Shown: positions 32,667 to 39,007 of the stretch, piece after piece
How positions within the stretch are numbered: the stretch's first letter is position 1
Layout of the letters: each line of letters starts with the position of its first letter
From: an uncultured Eubacteriales bacterium
Lineage (GTDB): Bacteria > Bacillota > Clostridia > Lachnospirales > Lachnospiraceae
Direction of reading: 5' to 3'
DNA: 39,007 nucleotides
NCBI GenBank assembly: GCA_900316755.1
Contig: ONED01000012.1
Span: 1 to 39,007, forward strand
Notes under the pieces: generated by a model
The model's database searches: none
What the model was told of the DNA's origin: nothing
Seen by the model: the letters and a program-made list of their open reading frames with translations, nothing else
Position numbers and translations under genes: made by a program

Positions 32667-33695
32667 CTATATAATACGGAAATAAATACCGTCCCGTCCC
32701 ATGAAAAAATTGTCGTCCTGCATATCTGTTGCCGGCAGGTTTAAATCATCCACGATGGCACTGATAGAGGTACTTTCGGCATAGCGTCCGTGATTGTATT
32801 GGAAGTAACCGAGGATATCCTTCGGAACGCCAAGCTTGATACGACGTTTTCTTAAATACTCGTCTTTATCGGTATTTTCAATATTCAGACCAAAAAGCTC
32901 CAGTTCGATTTCCAGATACCCCTCGATGTAATCGATGACGCTGTCAAAAGGTTTGCGGCGGAGGGATTCATCAAAAATCTCACAGATATGGCGGTAATAT
33001 AATGTCAGGAATTGTTCCCGTTCAAAGACCATGTCTGCTTTCTTCCCTGTCTGTGCATTCCGGAGAATTCCCTGCAGCTCCCCATGTTTGGTATCAAAAT
33101 AGGTCATACACGCCATAGCAAGAGACGGGGCATGCCCGTTGACATTCTTAATCGCCAGTACCTGATTGTAGGCATCGTCCAATGCTTTCGGAGCATGGTC
33201 ACGTTTTCCGGTAGATTCCCAGATACTCCATGTCTTTGTGCTTTTCTGGTAACCCACGAAGGAAGGTTTTTTCCGTCCGTTGCAGGTCATCGCATCCTTC
33301 CCGTATACCTGTTCAAAGATGGTAGTATGCAGGAAATAGTCAATGTGAAATTCCTTCATGCTGAATAATTTTGTAAAAATCAATCCAAGATAGTAAGAAT
33401 TTACACTTTTTTCACTGGCATCCAGGTATTCGGTAGCGGGGGATTTGATAAGATAACCACCGCTTGTCTCCAAATTCGTTTCAACCATGGATACTTTGGA
33501 AATAAACTCCTGTGTTCGTTTTTCATGATGCCATGGAGAGAGGAACTGGTTCGGCATACCGCAGGTCAGTATGGAATGCAGCAATTCCAGATTATTGCAC
33601 TCTACGATTTTGGATGCAAAAAAAGGCCATTCCATCCCATCATATCCGGTAATCTCAAGTGCTACTTTGTAAGTATGATTTTGCGTAAGCTTCAA
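32667..33695 (-). CDS. Protein of unknown function, 342 residues
   Basis: I do not recognise this family. The frame starts at TTG (33695-33693) with GGTGG 4 bases upstream; the first internal ATG is 20 codons in and would remove a well-formed N-terminus. The protein is soluble-looking, with no signal peptide or membrane segment. A central stretch around residues 145-185 (PSFVGYQKSTKTWSIWESTG, then ALDDAYNQVLAI) has the layout of PD-(D/E)XK nuclease-like domains, where a PDF motif, a strand ending in E-x-K-G and a helix with Q are usual. Here the expected Asp is Ser and the expected Lys is Thr, so catalysis would be lost if that reading is right. It has its own good promoter and is divergent from the PurF-like operon. 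Confidence 0.75.
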   Translation of the reverse strand: MKLTQNHTYKVALEITGYDGMEWPFFASKIVECNNLELLHSILTCGMPNQFLSPWHHEKRTQEFISKVSMVETNLETSGGYLIKSPATEYLDASEKSVNSYYLGLIFTKLFSMKEFHIDYFLHTTIFEQVYGKDAMTCNGRKKPSFVGYQKSTKTWSIWESTGKRDHAPKALDDAYNQVLAIKNVNGHAPSLAMACMTYFDTKHGELQGILRNAQTGKKADMVFEREQFLTLYYRHICEIFDESLRRKPFDSVIDYIEGYLEIELELFGLNIENTDKDEYLRKRRIKLGVPKDILGYFQYNHGRYAESTSISAIVDDLNLPATDMQDDNFFMGRDGIYFRII

Positions 33696-33739
33696 CTGTC
33701 CACCAACTTTCTTTTGTAAATTCTATGTTTGTAAGTATT

Positions 33740-33768
33740 ATTATATTAAATTTTTGGAAACCTTACAA
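33740..33768 (-). promoter_or_regulatory. Promoter of the 342-residue unknown gene
   Basis: On the minus strand TTGTAA (plus 33768-33763) and a perfect TATAAT (plus 33745-33740) are spaced by 17 bases. An inverted repeat TTGTAAG/CTTACAA (33729-33735 with 33762-33768) brackets the core. Confidence 0.8.
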
Positions 33769-33788
33769 TATTCAAAAATAGATTTTGT

Positions 33789-33817
33789 TTGCGTTCTATA
33801 AAAAATCGTGCTAGACT
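33789..33817 (+). promoter_or_regulatory. Promoter of the PurF-like operon
   Basis: TTGCGT (33789-33794) and TAGACT (33812-33817) are spaced by 17 bases, 52 bp before the first gene. It is back to back with the minus-strand promoter at 33740-33768. Confidence 0.6.
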
Positions 33818-33869
33818 ATCACTGATAAATGAGAAAATCAGAGTTTGAAATAGAAAGAAGGAGACAGCT

Positions 33870-35279
33870 ATGGGTGGATTTTTTGGTGTTGCTTCGAAAA
33901 AAAACTGTGTTTGGGATTTGTTCTATGGCGTGGATTATCACTCCCATCTGGGAACGAGACGCGGTGGGATGGCGGTGTATGGAAAACAGGGTTTTTCCCG
34001 TGCAATTCATAATATTGAGAATTCTCCGTTTCGTACAAAATTTGAGCGTGACGTCAATGAGATGGAGGGAAATATCGGAATCGGCTGCATTTCCGACTAC
34101 GAGCCGCAGCCGCTTTTGATTCAGTCCCATTTTGGAAGCTTTGCAATTACGACTGTTGGAAAAATCAACAACCTGCGGGCCCTGCTTAAGATTGTATATG
34201 AAAATGGGCATACTCATTTTCAGGAGATGAGTGGTGGTCAGATTAATGCTACGGAACTGATTGCTTCTTTGATATGTAAAAAGGAATCTATCGTGGAGGG
34301 GATCCAGTATGTGCAGGAGATTCTGGACGGCTCCATGTCTATGCTGATTATGACAGATAAGGGGATTTATGCTGCAAGAGACCGTTACGGAAGGACTCCG
34401 GTTGTCATTGGAAAAAAAGAGGACGCATATGCGGTTGCATTTGAGAACTTTGCTTATCAGAGTCTGGGATATCAGGACTATAAAGAGCTTGGACCGGCAG
34501 AAATCGTATATATTACACCGGAGAGCGCAGAGACGGTATCAGAAGCCGGAAAGAATATGAAGATCTGTTCCTTCCTGTGGGTGTATTACGGATATCCGAC
34601 TGCTTCCTACGAAGGTGTGAACGTAGAAGAAATGCGCTATAAATGCGGGTCTATGTTGGCAAAGAGAGATAAAGGTTCTGTGAATTTGGATGTGGTTGCA
34701 GGCGTGCCGGATTCCGGGCTTGCACATGCCATAGGGTATGCAAATGAATCCGGTTCTCCGTATGTAAGACCGTTTATTAAGTATACTCCCACATGGTCCA
34801 GGTCATTTATGCCGACCAATCAGACCCAGAGAGAGTTGGTTGCAAGGATGAAACTGATTCCGGTACCGTCCCTGATTAAGGATAAGAGCCTGCTTTTAAT
34901 CGATGATTCCATCGTGAGGGGAACACAGCTCCGTGAGACGACAGAGTTCTTATATCGAAGCGGAGCAAAGGAGGTTCATGTGCGACCGGCGTGCCCGCCG
35001 CTTTTGTATGGATGTAAGTATCTGAATTTTTCTCGTTCCAAGTCAGAACTGGATTTGATTACACGCCGCGTGATTCTGGAAAAAGAAGGGGAGAACGCAG
35101 AGAAGACACTGGAGGAATATGCAGACCCGAACAGTGAACGGTATGAATATATGCTGGAGGAGATTCGGAAAGCACAGAATTTTACAACCCTCCGGTATCA
35201 CAGACTGGATGATTTGATTGCTTCCATTGGAATCGAACCGTGCAAGCTCTGTACGTATTGTTTTGACGGAAAAGAATAG
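33870..35279 (+). CDS. PurF-like protein without the glutaminase nucleophile
   Basis: This 469-residue protein has the two-domain layout of glutamine amidotransferase PRPP transferase: an N-terminal Ntn fold and a C-terminal phosphoribosyltransferase with LLIDDSIVRGTQL (D345, D346, T352), plus C-terminal cysteines (CKLCTYC, 458-464) like the iron-sulfur ligands of Bacillus-type PurF. The glutamine site is degraded. The chain starts MGGFFGV where PurF has Met-Cys-Gly, so the catalytic cysteine is Gly. The HRGQ motif reads GTRRGG, the Arg of HxRYST is missing, and the oxyanion-hole Asn-Gly reads Val-Gly. AGAAGGAG precedes the ATG. It may transfer ammonia only, or have another phosphoribosyl substrate. 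No purine genes are nearby. Confidence 0.9.
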   Translation: MGGFFGVASKKNCVWDLFYGVDYHSHLGTRRGGMAVYGKQGFSRAIHNIENSPFRTKFERDVNEMEGNIGIGCISDYEPQPLLIQSHFGSFAITTVGKINNLRALLKIVYENGHTHFQEMSGGQINATELIASLICKKESIVEGIQYVQEILDGSMSMLIMTDKGIYAARDRYGRTPVVIGKKEDAYAVAFENFAYQSLGYQDYKELGPAEIVYITPESAETVSEAGKNMKICSFLWVYYGYPTASYEGVNVEEMRYKCGSMLAKRDKGSVNLDVVAGVPDSGLAHAIGYANESGSPYVRPFIKYTPTWSRSFMPTNQTQRELVARMKLIPVPSLIKDKSLLLIDDSIVRGTQLRETTEFLYRSGAKEVHVRPACPPLLYGCKYLNFSRSKSELDLITRRVILEKEGENAEKTLEEYADPNSERYEYMLEEIRKAQNFTTLRYHRLDDLIASIGIEPCKLCTYCFDGKE

Positions 35280-35302
35280 AGCATCGGAAGGAGGCCGTTT
35301 TT

Positions 35303-36196
35303 ATGAAGATAGATATGCACTGTCATGTAAAAGAAGGGTCGCCGGACAGCAAGATCACTTTAGCAGAATATATCACGGTTTTAAAAGCAAATGGGTTTGG
35401 CGGAATGTTGATTACAGACCACGATACCTATAATGGATACCGATATTGGAAGCGTACGATGCAGGGCAAAAAAGAAGATGAATTTGTCGTGCTGAAAGGG
35501 ATTGAATATGATACCTGTGACGCAGGACATATCATTGTTATCATGCCGGAAGGGGTAAAGAAAAGACTGTTAGAGGTGAAAGGACTTCCGGTTTCGGTTC
35601 TGATTGATTTTGTACACCGAAACGGCGGTGTCTTAGGACCGGCACATCCCTGTGGCGCAGCCTATATGAGTTTTACAAATACCAAACGGTATTACAAAAA
35701 TCCGGAGATTATGAAGCGTTTTGATTTTGTAGAAGTGTTTAACGCATGTGAATCGCTCTCGTCCAACGAGAAGGCTGCAAAGCTGGCTGCGAAATATGAC
35801 AAGGTCGGAGTCGGAGGAAGTGACGCACATAATGTGACCAGTGCAGGTATGGCTTATACAGAATTACCTGAACCGGTAAGCTGCGAGACAGAATTGATTT
35901 CATTGATACGAAAAAAAGCCATATCAGAAGTGGGAGGCATGCTTTATAACCGGACGTTAAAGGAGCGGCTGGGAAAGGCGAACCGGATTCTGGTGTACTC
36001 TTTCTGGATTTACAATAAAACAGGAGCATTGATAAAAAAACGTGTACGAAAGAGAAAATCATTACTGGAAAATCCATTGGATCCCATTGATCCGATTGAG
36101 ATAGAATATTTAGCCGGATACAAGGCGAAAAAACAAGGAGGAAAAGATTATGTGGACAAGAAAACTTCTAAAAGAAAACGGAAAGACAGCATTTAA
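35303..36196 (+). CDS. PHP-domain metal-dependent phosphoesterase
   Basis: The 297-residue protein has a PHP domain in residues 1-200. The metal ligands are in DMHCH (D4, H6, H8), ITDHDTYNG (D39, H40, D41), the Glu of GIEYD, HPCGAAY and GGSDAHN. PHP proteins hydrolyse phosphoesters such as nucleotide phosphates, histidinol phosphate or 3',5'-bisphosphates, and the substrate cannot be read here. The last 80 residues are basic and end in KKTSKRKRKDSI, which overlaps the next gene by 47 bp. GGAAGGAGG lies just before the ATG, 23 bp after the PurF-like gene, which places both in one operon. Confidence 0.9.
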   Translation: MKIDMHCHVKEGSPDSKITLAEYITVLKANGFGGMLITDHDTYNGYRYWKRTMQGKKEDEFVVLKGIEYDTCDAGHIIVIMPEGVKKRLLEVKGLPVSVLIDFVHRNGGVLGPAHPCGAAYMSFTNTKRYYKNPEIMKRFDFVEVFNACESLSSNEKAAKLAAKYDKVGVGGSDAHNVTSAGMAYTELPEPVSCETELISLIRKKAISEVGGMLYNRTLKERLGKANRILVYSFWIYNKTGALIKKRVRKRKSLLENPLDPIDPIEIEYLAGYKAKKQGGKDYVDKKTSKRKRKDSI

Positions 36197-36941
36197 ACGG
36201 AACTACTGGTCTTGTGTGGCAGTCAGTTTTATCCTGACATTGCTGGTAGGAGGGGGTGCGGGAGTCACCTTCAGGAAGAACTGGAATACAGATCTCAATT
36301 ACAATGACAGTATCGGTCAGGGAATGGGAGGATATTATAATGCCCAAATCGTGAAATATGTTGCGCTGTTTCTGCCGGTAATCATCATTGCATGTCTGAT
36401 AGGACTTGCCATCGGCATTGCTGTTTCTGCATTTTTGATAAATGTGATTGAGCTTGGCGGAAATCGCTATTTCTTGGAAAACCGTGAGCATAAGACAAAA
36501 GTATCTCAGGTGCTTTTCGGATTCAGCAACGGAAACTATATGAATTGTGTAAAGATTCTGTTCCTGAGAGATTTATATCTGGTAGGATGGACGCTCCTAT
36601 TTATTATACCGGGGATTGTGAAAGCCTATGAATATCGGATGATCTCCTATATTCTGGCAGAGAATCCAAGAATTTCGAAGGAACGTGCATTTGAAATCAG
36701 CAGGCAGATGATGGACGGACATAAATGGGAAGCCTTTGTGCTGGATTTGTCCTTCCTCGGATGGCAGATTCTGAGCGGCTGCACCATGGGAATTGTCGGG
36801 TTCTTTTATGTGAATCCGTATATGTTTGCTACATATGCTGAATTTTATACCGCTGTGAAATCAGAAGCAATGCAAAGAGGAGCTACAAACTCCATTGAGT
36901 TGCCGGGAGTCGGATATCCCGAATTTGCAGAACAATTTTAA
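36150..36941 (+). CDS. DUF975 family membrane protein
   Basis: The 263-residue integral membrane protein begins MWTRKLLKENGKTAFKRNYW, the standard DUF975 opening (R-K-x-L-K-E-x-A-K). Hydrophobic segments lie at about residues 20-42, 68-100, 140-160 and 195-235. The family motif LFIIPGIVKAYEYRMISYIL is followed by the ENPRISKERAFEISRQMMDGHKWEAF cytoplasmic loop, both diagnostic. The function of DUF975 is unknown. AAGGAGG (36135-36141) precedes the ATG, which lies inside the end of the PHP gene, so the two are translationally coupled. Confidence 0.92.
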   Translation: MWTRKLLKENGKTAFKRNYWSCVAVSFILTLLVGGGAGVTFRKNWNTDLNYNDSIGQGMGGYYNAQIVKYVALFLPVIIIACLIGLAIGIAVSAFLINVIELGGNRYFLENREHKTKVSQVLFGFSNGNYMNCVKILFLRDLYLVGWTLLFIIPGIVKAYEYRMISYILAENPRISKERAFEISRQMMDGHKWEAFVLDLSFLGWQILSGCTMGIVGFFYVNPYMFATYAEFYTAVKSEAMQRGATNSIELPGVGYPEFAEQF

Positions 36942-36967
36942 AGTGATAGGATAAGGATGAGAGAAAA

Positions 36968-38599
36968 ATGCCAAAATTATTTCAAATGATGAGAGGTTAT
37001 TCCAAGGAGCAGTTTGGAAAGGACGTCGTTGCGGGGGTGATTGTCGCAATTATCGCGCTGCCGTTATCCATCGCACTGGCTCTTGCGTCGGGAGTGAGTC
37101 CGGAGCAGGGGATTTACACAGCGATTGTTGCCGGATTTGTGATTGCACTGCTTGGGGGAAGCAGTGTGCAGATTTCGGGACCGACTGCGGCGTTTGCAAC
37201 GATTGTGGCTGGAATTGTTGCCACAAAAGGTATGAATGGATTGATTACCGCAACCATACTTGCGGGTTTGATTTTGATTCTGATGGGAGTGTTTAAATTT
37301 GGAGCACTGATTAAATTTATTCCCTATACCATCGTAACCGGATTTACCAGTGGAATTGCCGTGACCATCGTGATTGGACAGGTGAAAGATTTTCTGGGAC
37401 TTACATTCACCCATGCTCCCATCGAAACGATGGAGAAGTTAAAAGAGTGTGCAGAAACGATAGGGACAATCAATGTGACGGCGCTTCTGGTAGGCTTGGT
37501 GGCGCTGGCAATTTTGATTGTATGGCCCAAAATCAATGCGAAGATTCCGCCGTCATTGATTGCAGTCATCGTAACCATTGTTTTAGTAAAAGGATTGAAG
37601 CTGGAAGTAAATACAATCGGAAGTCTTTATGAGATTTCGAACAAGCTTCCCACACCGGCGCTTCCGCAGATTGGTCTGCCGCTGGTAAAAGAGGTGCTTC
37701 CGGACGCATTTACCATTGCGATCTTAGCTGCGATTGAGTCGTTGCTGTCCTGCGTGGTATCCGACGGAATGGTGGGTGACCAGCATGACCCGAACACGGA
37801 GCTGATTGCACAGGGCGCGGGGAATATTGCTTCCGGTCTTTTCGGAGGTATTCCGGCGACGGGGGCAATCGCAAGAACTGCGGCTAATGTGAAAAATGGT
37901 GGGCGCACGCCGGTGGCGGGAATGGTACATGCAGTGGTATTATTACTGGTTCTGGTGGTACTGATGCCGTATGCAGCATTGATTCCCATGCCGACGATTG
38001 CTGCTGTTTTGTTTATGGTTGCTTACAATATGTGCGGCTGGAGAGAGGTTGTGCATCTGGTAAAAACGGCTCCTAAGAGCGACATTTTTGTGCTGCTCAT
38101 TACGTTCGTGCTGACGGTGGTATTTGACCTTGTGGTAGCCATTGAGATTGGTCTGGTTCTGGCGGCGATTCTCTTCCTGAAGAGAATGTCAGACGTGGCG
38201 GATGTAAAGAGCTGGGAGTACGTGGAGACACCACAGGACGGGTTTACCGTGGTTCCAAAGGGTACGCTTGTATATGAAATCGAAGGACCGATGTTTTTTG
38301 CGGCATCCGAGAAGTTTATGCGTGTATCGGTGGATAAAAATACAAGGGTAGTGATTCTCCGTATGAGAAGTGTACCGGCAATGGATATCAGTGCATTCCG
38401 CAAGCTGGAAGAGGTTTATGCAGAATGTAAGAAGAAACATATTACATTGCTTTTATCCCATGTGGCAGAACAACCGCGTAAAATGATGGAAAAGTCGGGT
38501 TTTGTGGAAAAAGTCGGGGAAGAAAATTTCTGTGCAAACATTCAGCAGGCACTTTCGCGGGCAGAGACACTGTGTCAGAAACAGGAACGAAGGAAGTAA
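36968..38599 (+). CDS. SulP-family inorganic anion transporter with STAS domain
   Basis: The 543-residue protein has the SLC26/SulP fold. About 12 hydrophobic segments start with DVVAGVIVAIIALPLSIALA and GIYTAIVAGFVIALLGGSSV and include SGPTAAFATIVAGIV. A C-terminal STAS domain covers about residues 430-540 (GTLVYEIEGPMFFAASEKF, then LRMRSVPAMDISAFRKLEEV). SulP transporters carry sulfate, bicarbonate or other anions, or short-chain organic acids; substrate is not decided by sequence alone. It lies 26 bp after the DUF975 gene and 4 bp before the small ORF, in the same apparent operon as the PurF-like gene. Confidence 0.95.
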   Translation: MPKLFQMMRGYSKEQFGKDVVAGVIVAIIALPLSIALALASGVSPEQGIYTAIVAGFVIALLGGSSVQISGPTAAFATIVAGIVATKGMNGLITATILAGLILILMGVFKFGALIKFIPYTIVTGFTSGIAVTIVIGQVKDFLGLTFTHAPIETMEKLKECAETIGTINVTALLVGLVALAILIVWPKINAKIPPSLIAVIVTIVLVKGLKLEVNTIGSLYEISNKLPTPALPQIGLPLVKEVLPDAFTIAILAAIESLLSCVVSDGMVGDQHDPNTELIAQGAGNIASGLFGGIPATGAIARTAANVKNGGRTPVAGMVHAVVLLLVLVVLMPYAALIPMPTIAAVLFMVAYNMCGWREVVHLVKTAPKSDIFVLLITFVLTVVFDLVVAIEIGLVLAAILFLKRMSDVADVKSWEYVETPQDGFTVVPKGTLVYEIEGPMFFAASEKFMRVSVDKNTRVVILRMRSVPAMDISAFRKLEEVYAECKKKHITLLLSHVAEQPRKMMEKSGFVEKVGEENFCANIQQALSRAETLCQKQERRK

Positions 38600-38603
38600 G
38601 GAT

Positions 38604-38834
38604 ATGCGAGAAGAATTATTTAAGATGGAGCGAAAAGGACTTGTAACGGAAGGGCAGGAAGTTAAGGTGACGGAGAGGGTCAACGGAAGTCTATACAGTT
38701 ACCTTGTGGAGCCTTCGGTAGCTATGTCCGGTATCTATCGAAGTAATCAGAGAATCAAATCCCAGACAGGAGTCATTCGTGAGATTCGCGAGACGGAGCG
38801 AGGATTTTATCTGGTTGTGGGATTTGAAGAATAA
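38604..38834 (+). CDS. Small protein of unknown function, 76 residues
   Basis: The ORF starts at ATG 38604, 4 bp after the SulP stop, with AAGGAAG and AAGGA close upstream inside the SulP end. The protein is charged and has alternating strand-like segments (EGQEVKVTERVNGSLYSYLV, then GVIREIRETERGFYLVVGFE), which suggests a small beta-barrel of the OB or SH3 type. I do not recognise the family. The tight spacing and the terminator just after it support a real gene ending the operon. Confidence 0.65.
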   Translation: MREELFKMERKGLVTEGQEVKVTERVNGSLYSYLVEPSVAMSGIYRSNQRIKSQTGVIREIRETERGFYLVVGFEE

Positions 38835-38870
38835 AGGGGCTGTCGCTGGTAGTGAAATTGGTTCCACTGA

Positions 38871-38917
38871 GCCTGAGGCAATCGGCACACACGCCGCTGC
38901 CAAGGGCTTTTTCTTTT
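38871..38917 (+). terminator. Terminator at the end of the PurF-like/SulP operon
   Basis: A three-part stem (GCCT with GGGC, GGC with GCC, CGGC with GCCG, broken by small internal loops) is followed by TTTTTCTTTT. It starts 36 bp after the small ORF. No gene is supported in the remaining 90 bases. Confidence 0.65.
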
Positions 38918-39007
38918 ATCTGCAATCTTCTTGTATTTTCTTGCACTCTGTTTTTTGAAAAAGCATCTATCAAAAAGTTGTCTGAGCAACCTCAGATTTT
39001 CAGATAA

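Noticed and set aside
33870..35279. Calling this gene a normal purF
   Set aside because: The nucleophile cysteine and three further glutamine-site signatures are absent, so the usual reaction is not supported.
1..39007. CRISPR array, tRNA or rRNA genes
   Set aside because: No regularly spaced repeats, cloverleaf with a CCA-type end, or rRNA-like conserved stretch was noticed on either strand.

Overview
The window looks like a chromosomal segment of a low-GC Gram-positive gut anaerobe, most likely a Lachnospiraceae member (Clostridia). The reasons are a single-chain 1181-residue pyruvate:ferredoxin oxidoreductase, a 874-residue pyruvate phosphate dikinase, a nadA-nadB-nadC-niaR operon, a YqzL-like ORF between era and recO, a DUF6465-type Lys/Ala-rich protein and strong AGGAGG ribosome binding sites. 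No rRNA, tRNA or CRISPR array was seen.

Region 1 (1-8006) is accessory. It holds the 3' end of a type I restriction specificity gene (hsdS), a Bro-N/DinD-like gene, a tyrosine recombinase of the kind that sits beside invertible hsdS genes, and then an insertion: a second tyrosine recombinase overlapping an IS91-like Y2 HUH transposase. A structured, gene-free 355-bp gap with nested inverted repeats follows, and then hsdR. The insertion separates the S-subunit end of the restriction locus from its motor/nuclease subunit.

Region 2 (8007-15700) is core: ychF-lgt, nifJ (PFOR) and an NhaC-family antiporter, with clear terminators between units. Region 3 (15657-17620) is a small accessory patch between core genes. 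It holds a decayed Rpn-family nuclease tail on the minus strand, an AAA_14/DUF4143 ATPase with its own promoter, and a possible minus-strand gene remnant.

Region 4 (17645-28196) is core: an M16C peptidase, era, a YqzL-like ORF, recO, glyS, an M18 aminopeptidase and ppdK. Two GGGGACG palindromes flank the M18 gene. Region 5 (28243-32050) is the NAD de novo operon nadA-nadB-nadC-niaR, with a dyad over the nadA promoter that fits autoregulation by NiaR.

Region 6 (32085-33768, minus strand) holds a DUF6465-like protein and a 342-residue protein I do not recognise. Divergent from them, region 7 (33789-38917) is an apparent operon. It starts with a PurF-like protein that lacks the N-terminal nucleophile cysteine and other glutamine-site residues, followed by a PHP-domain phosphoesterase, a DUF975 membrane protein, a SulP anion transporter and a 76-residue small protein, and ends at a terminator.

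The items most worth a second look are the rearranged restriction locus, the hairpin that covers the ribosome binding site of the insertion element's recombinase, the structured gap at 4452-4616, the PurF-like protein with a dead glutaminase site and its operon, and the unrecognised gene at 32667-33695.
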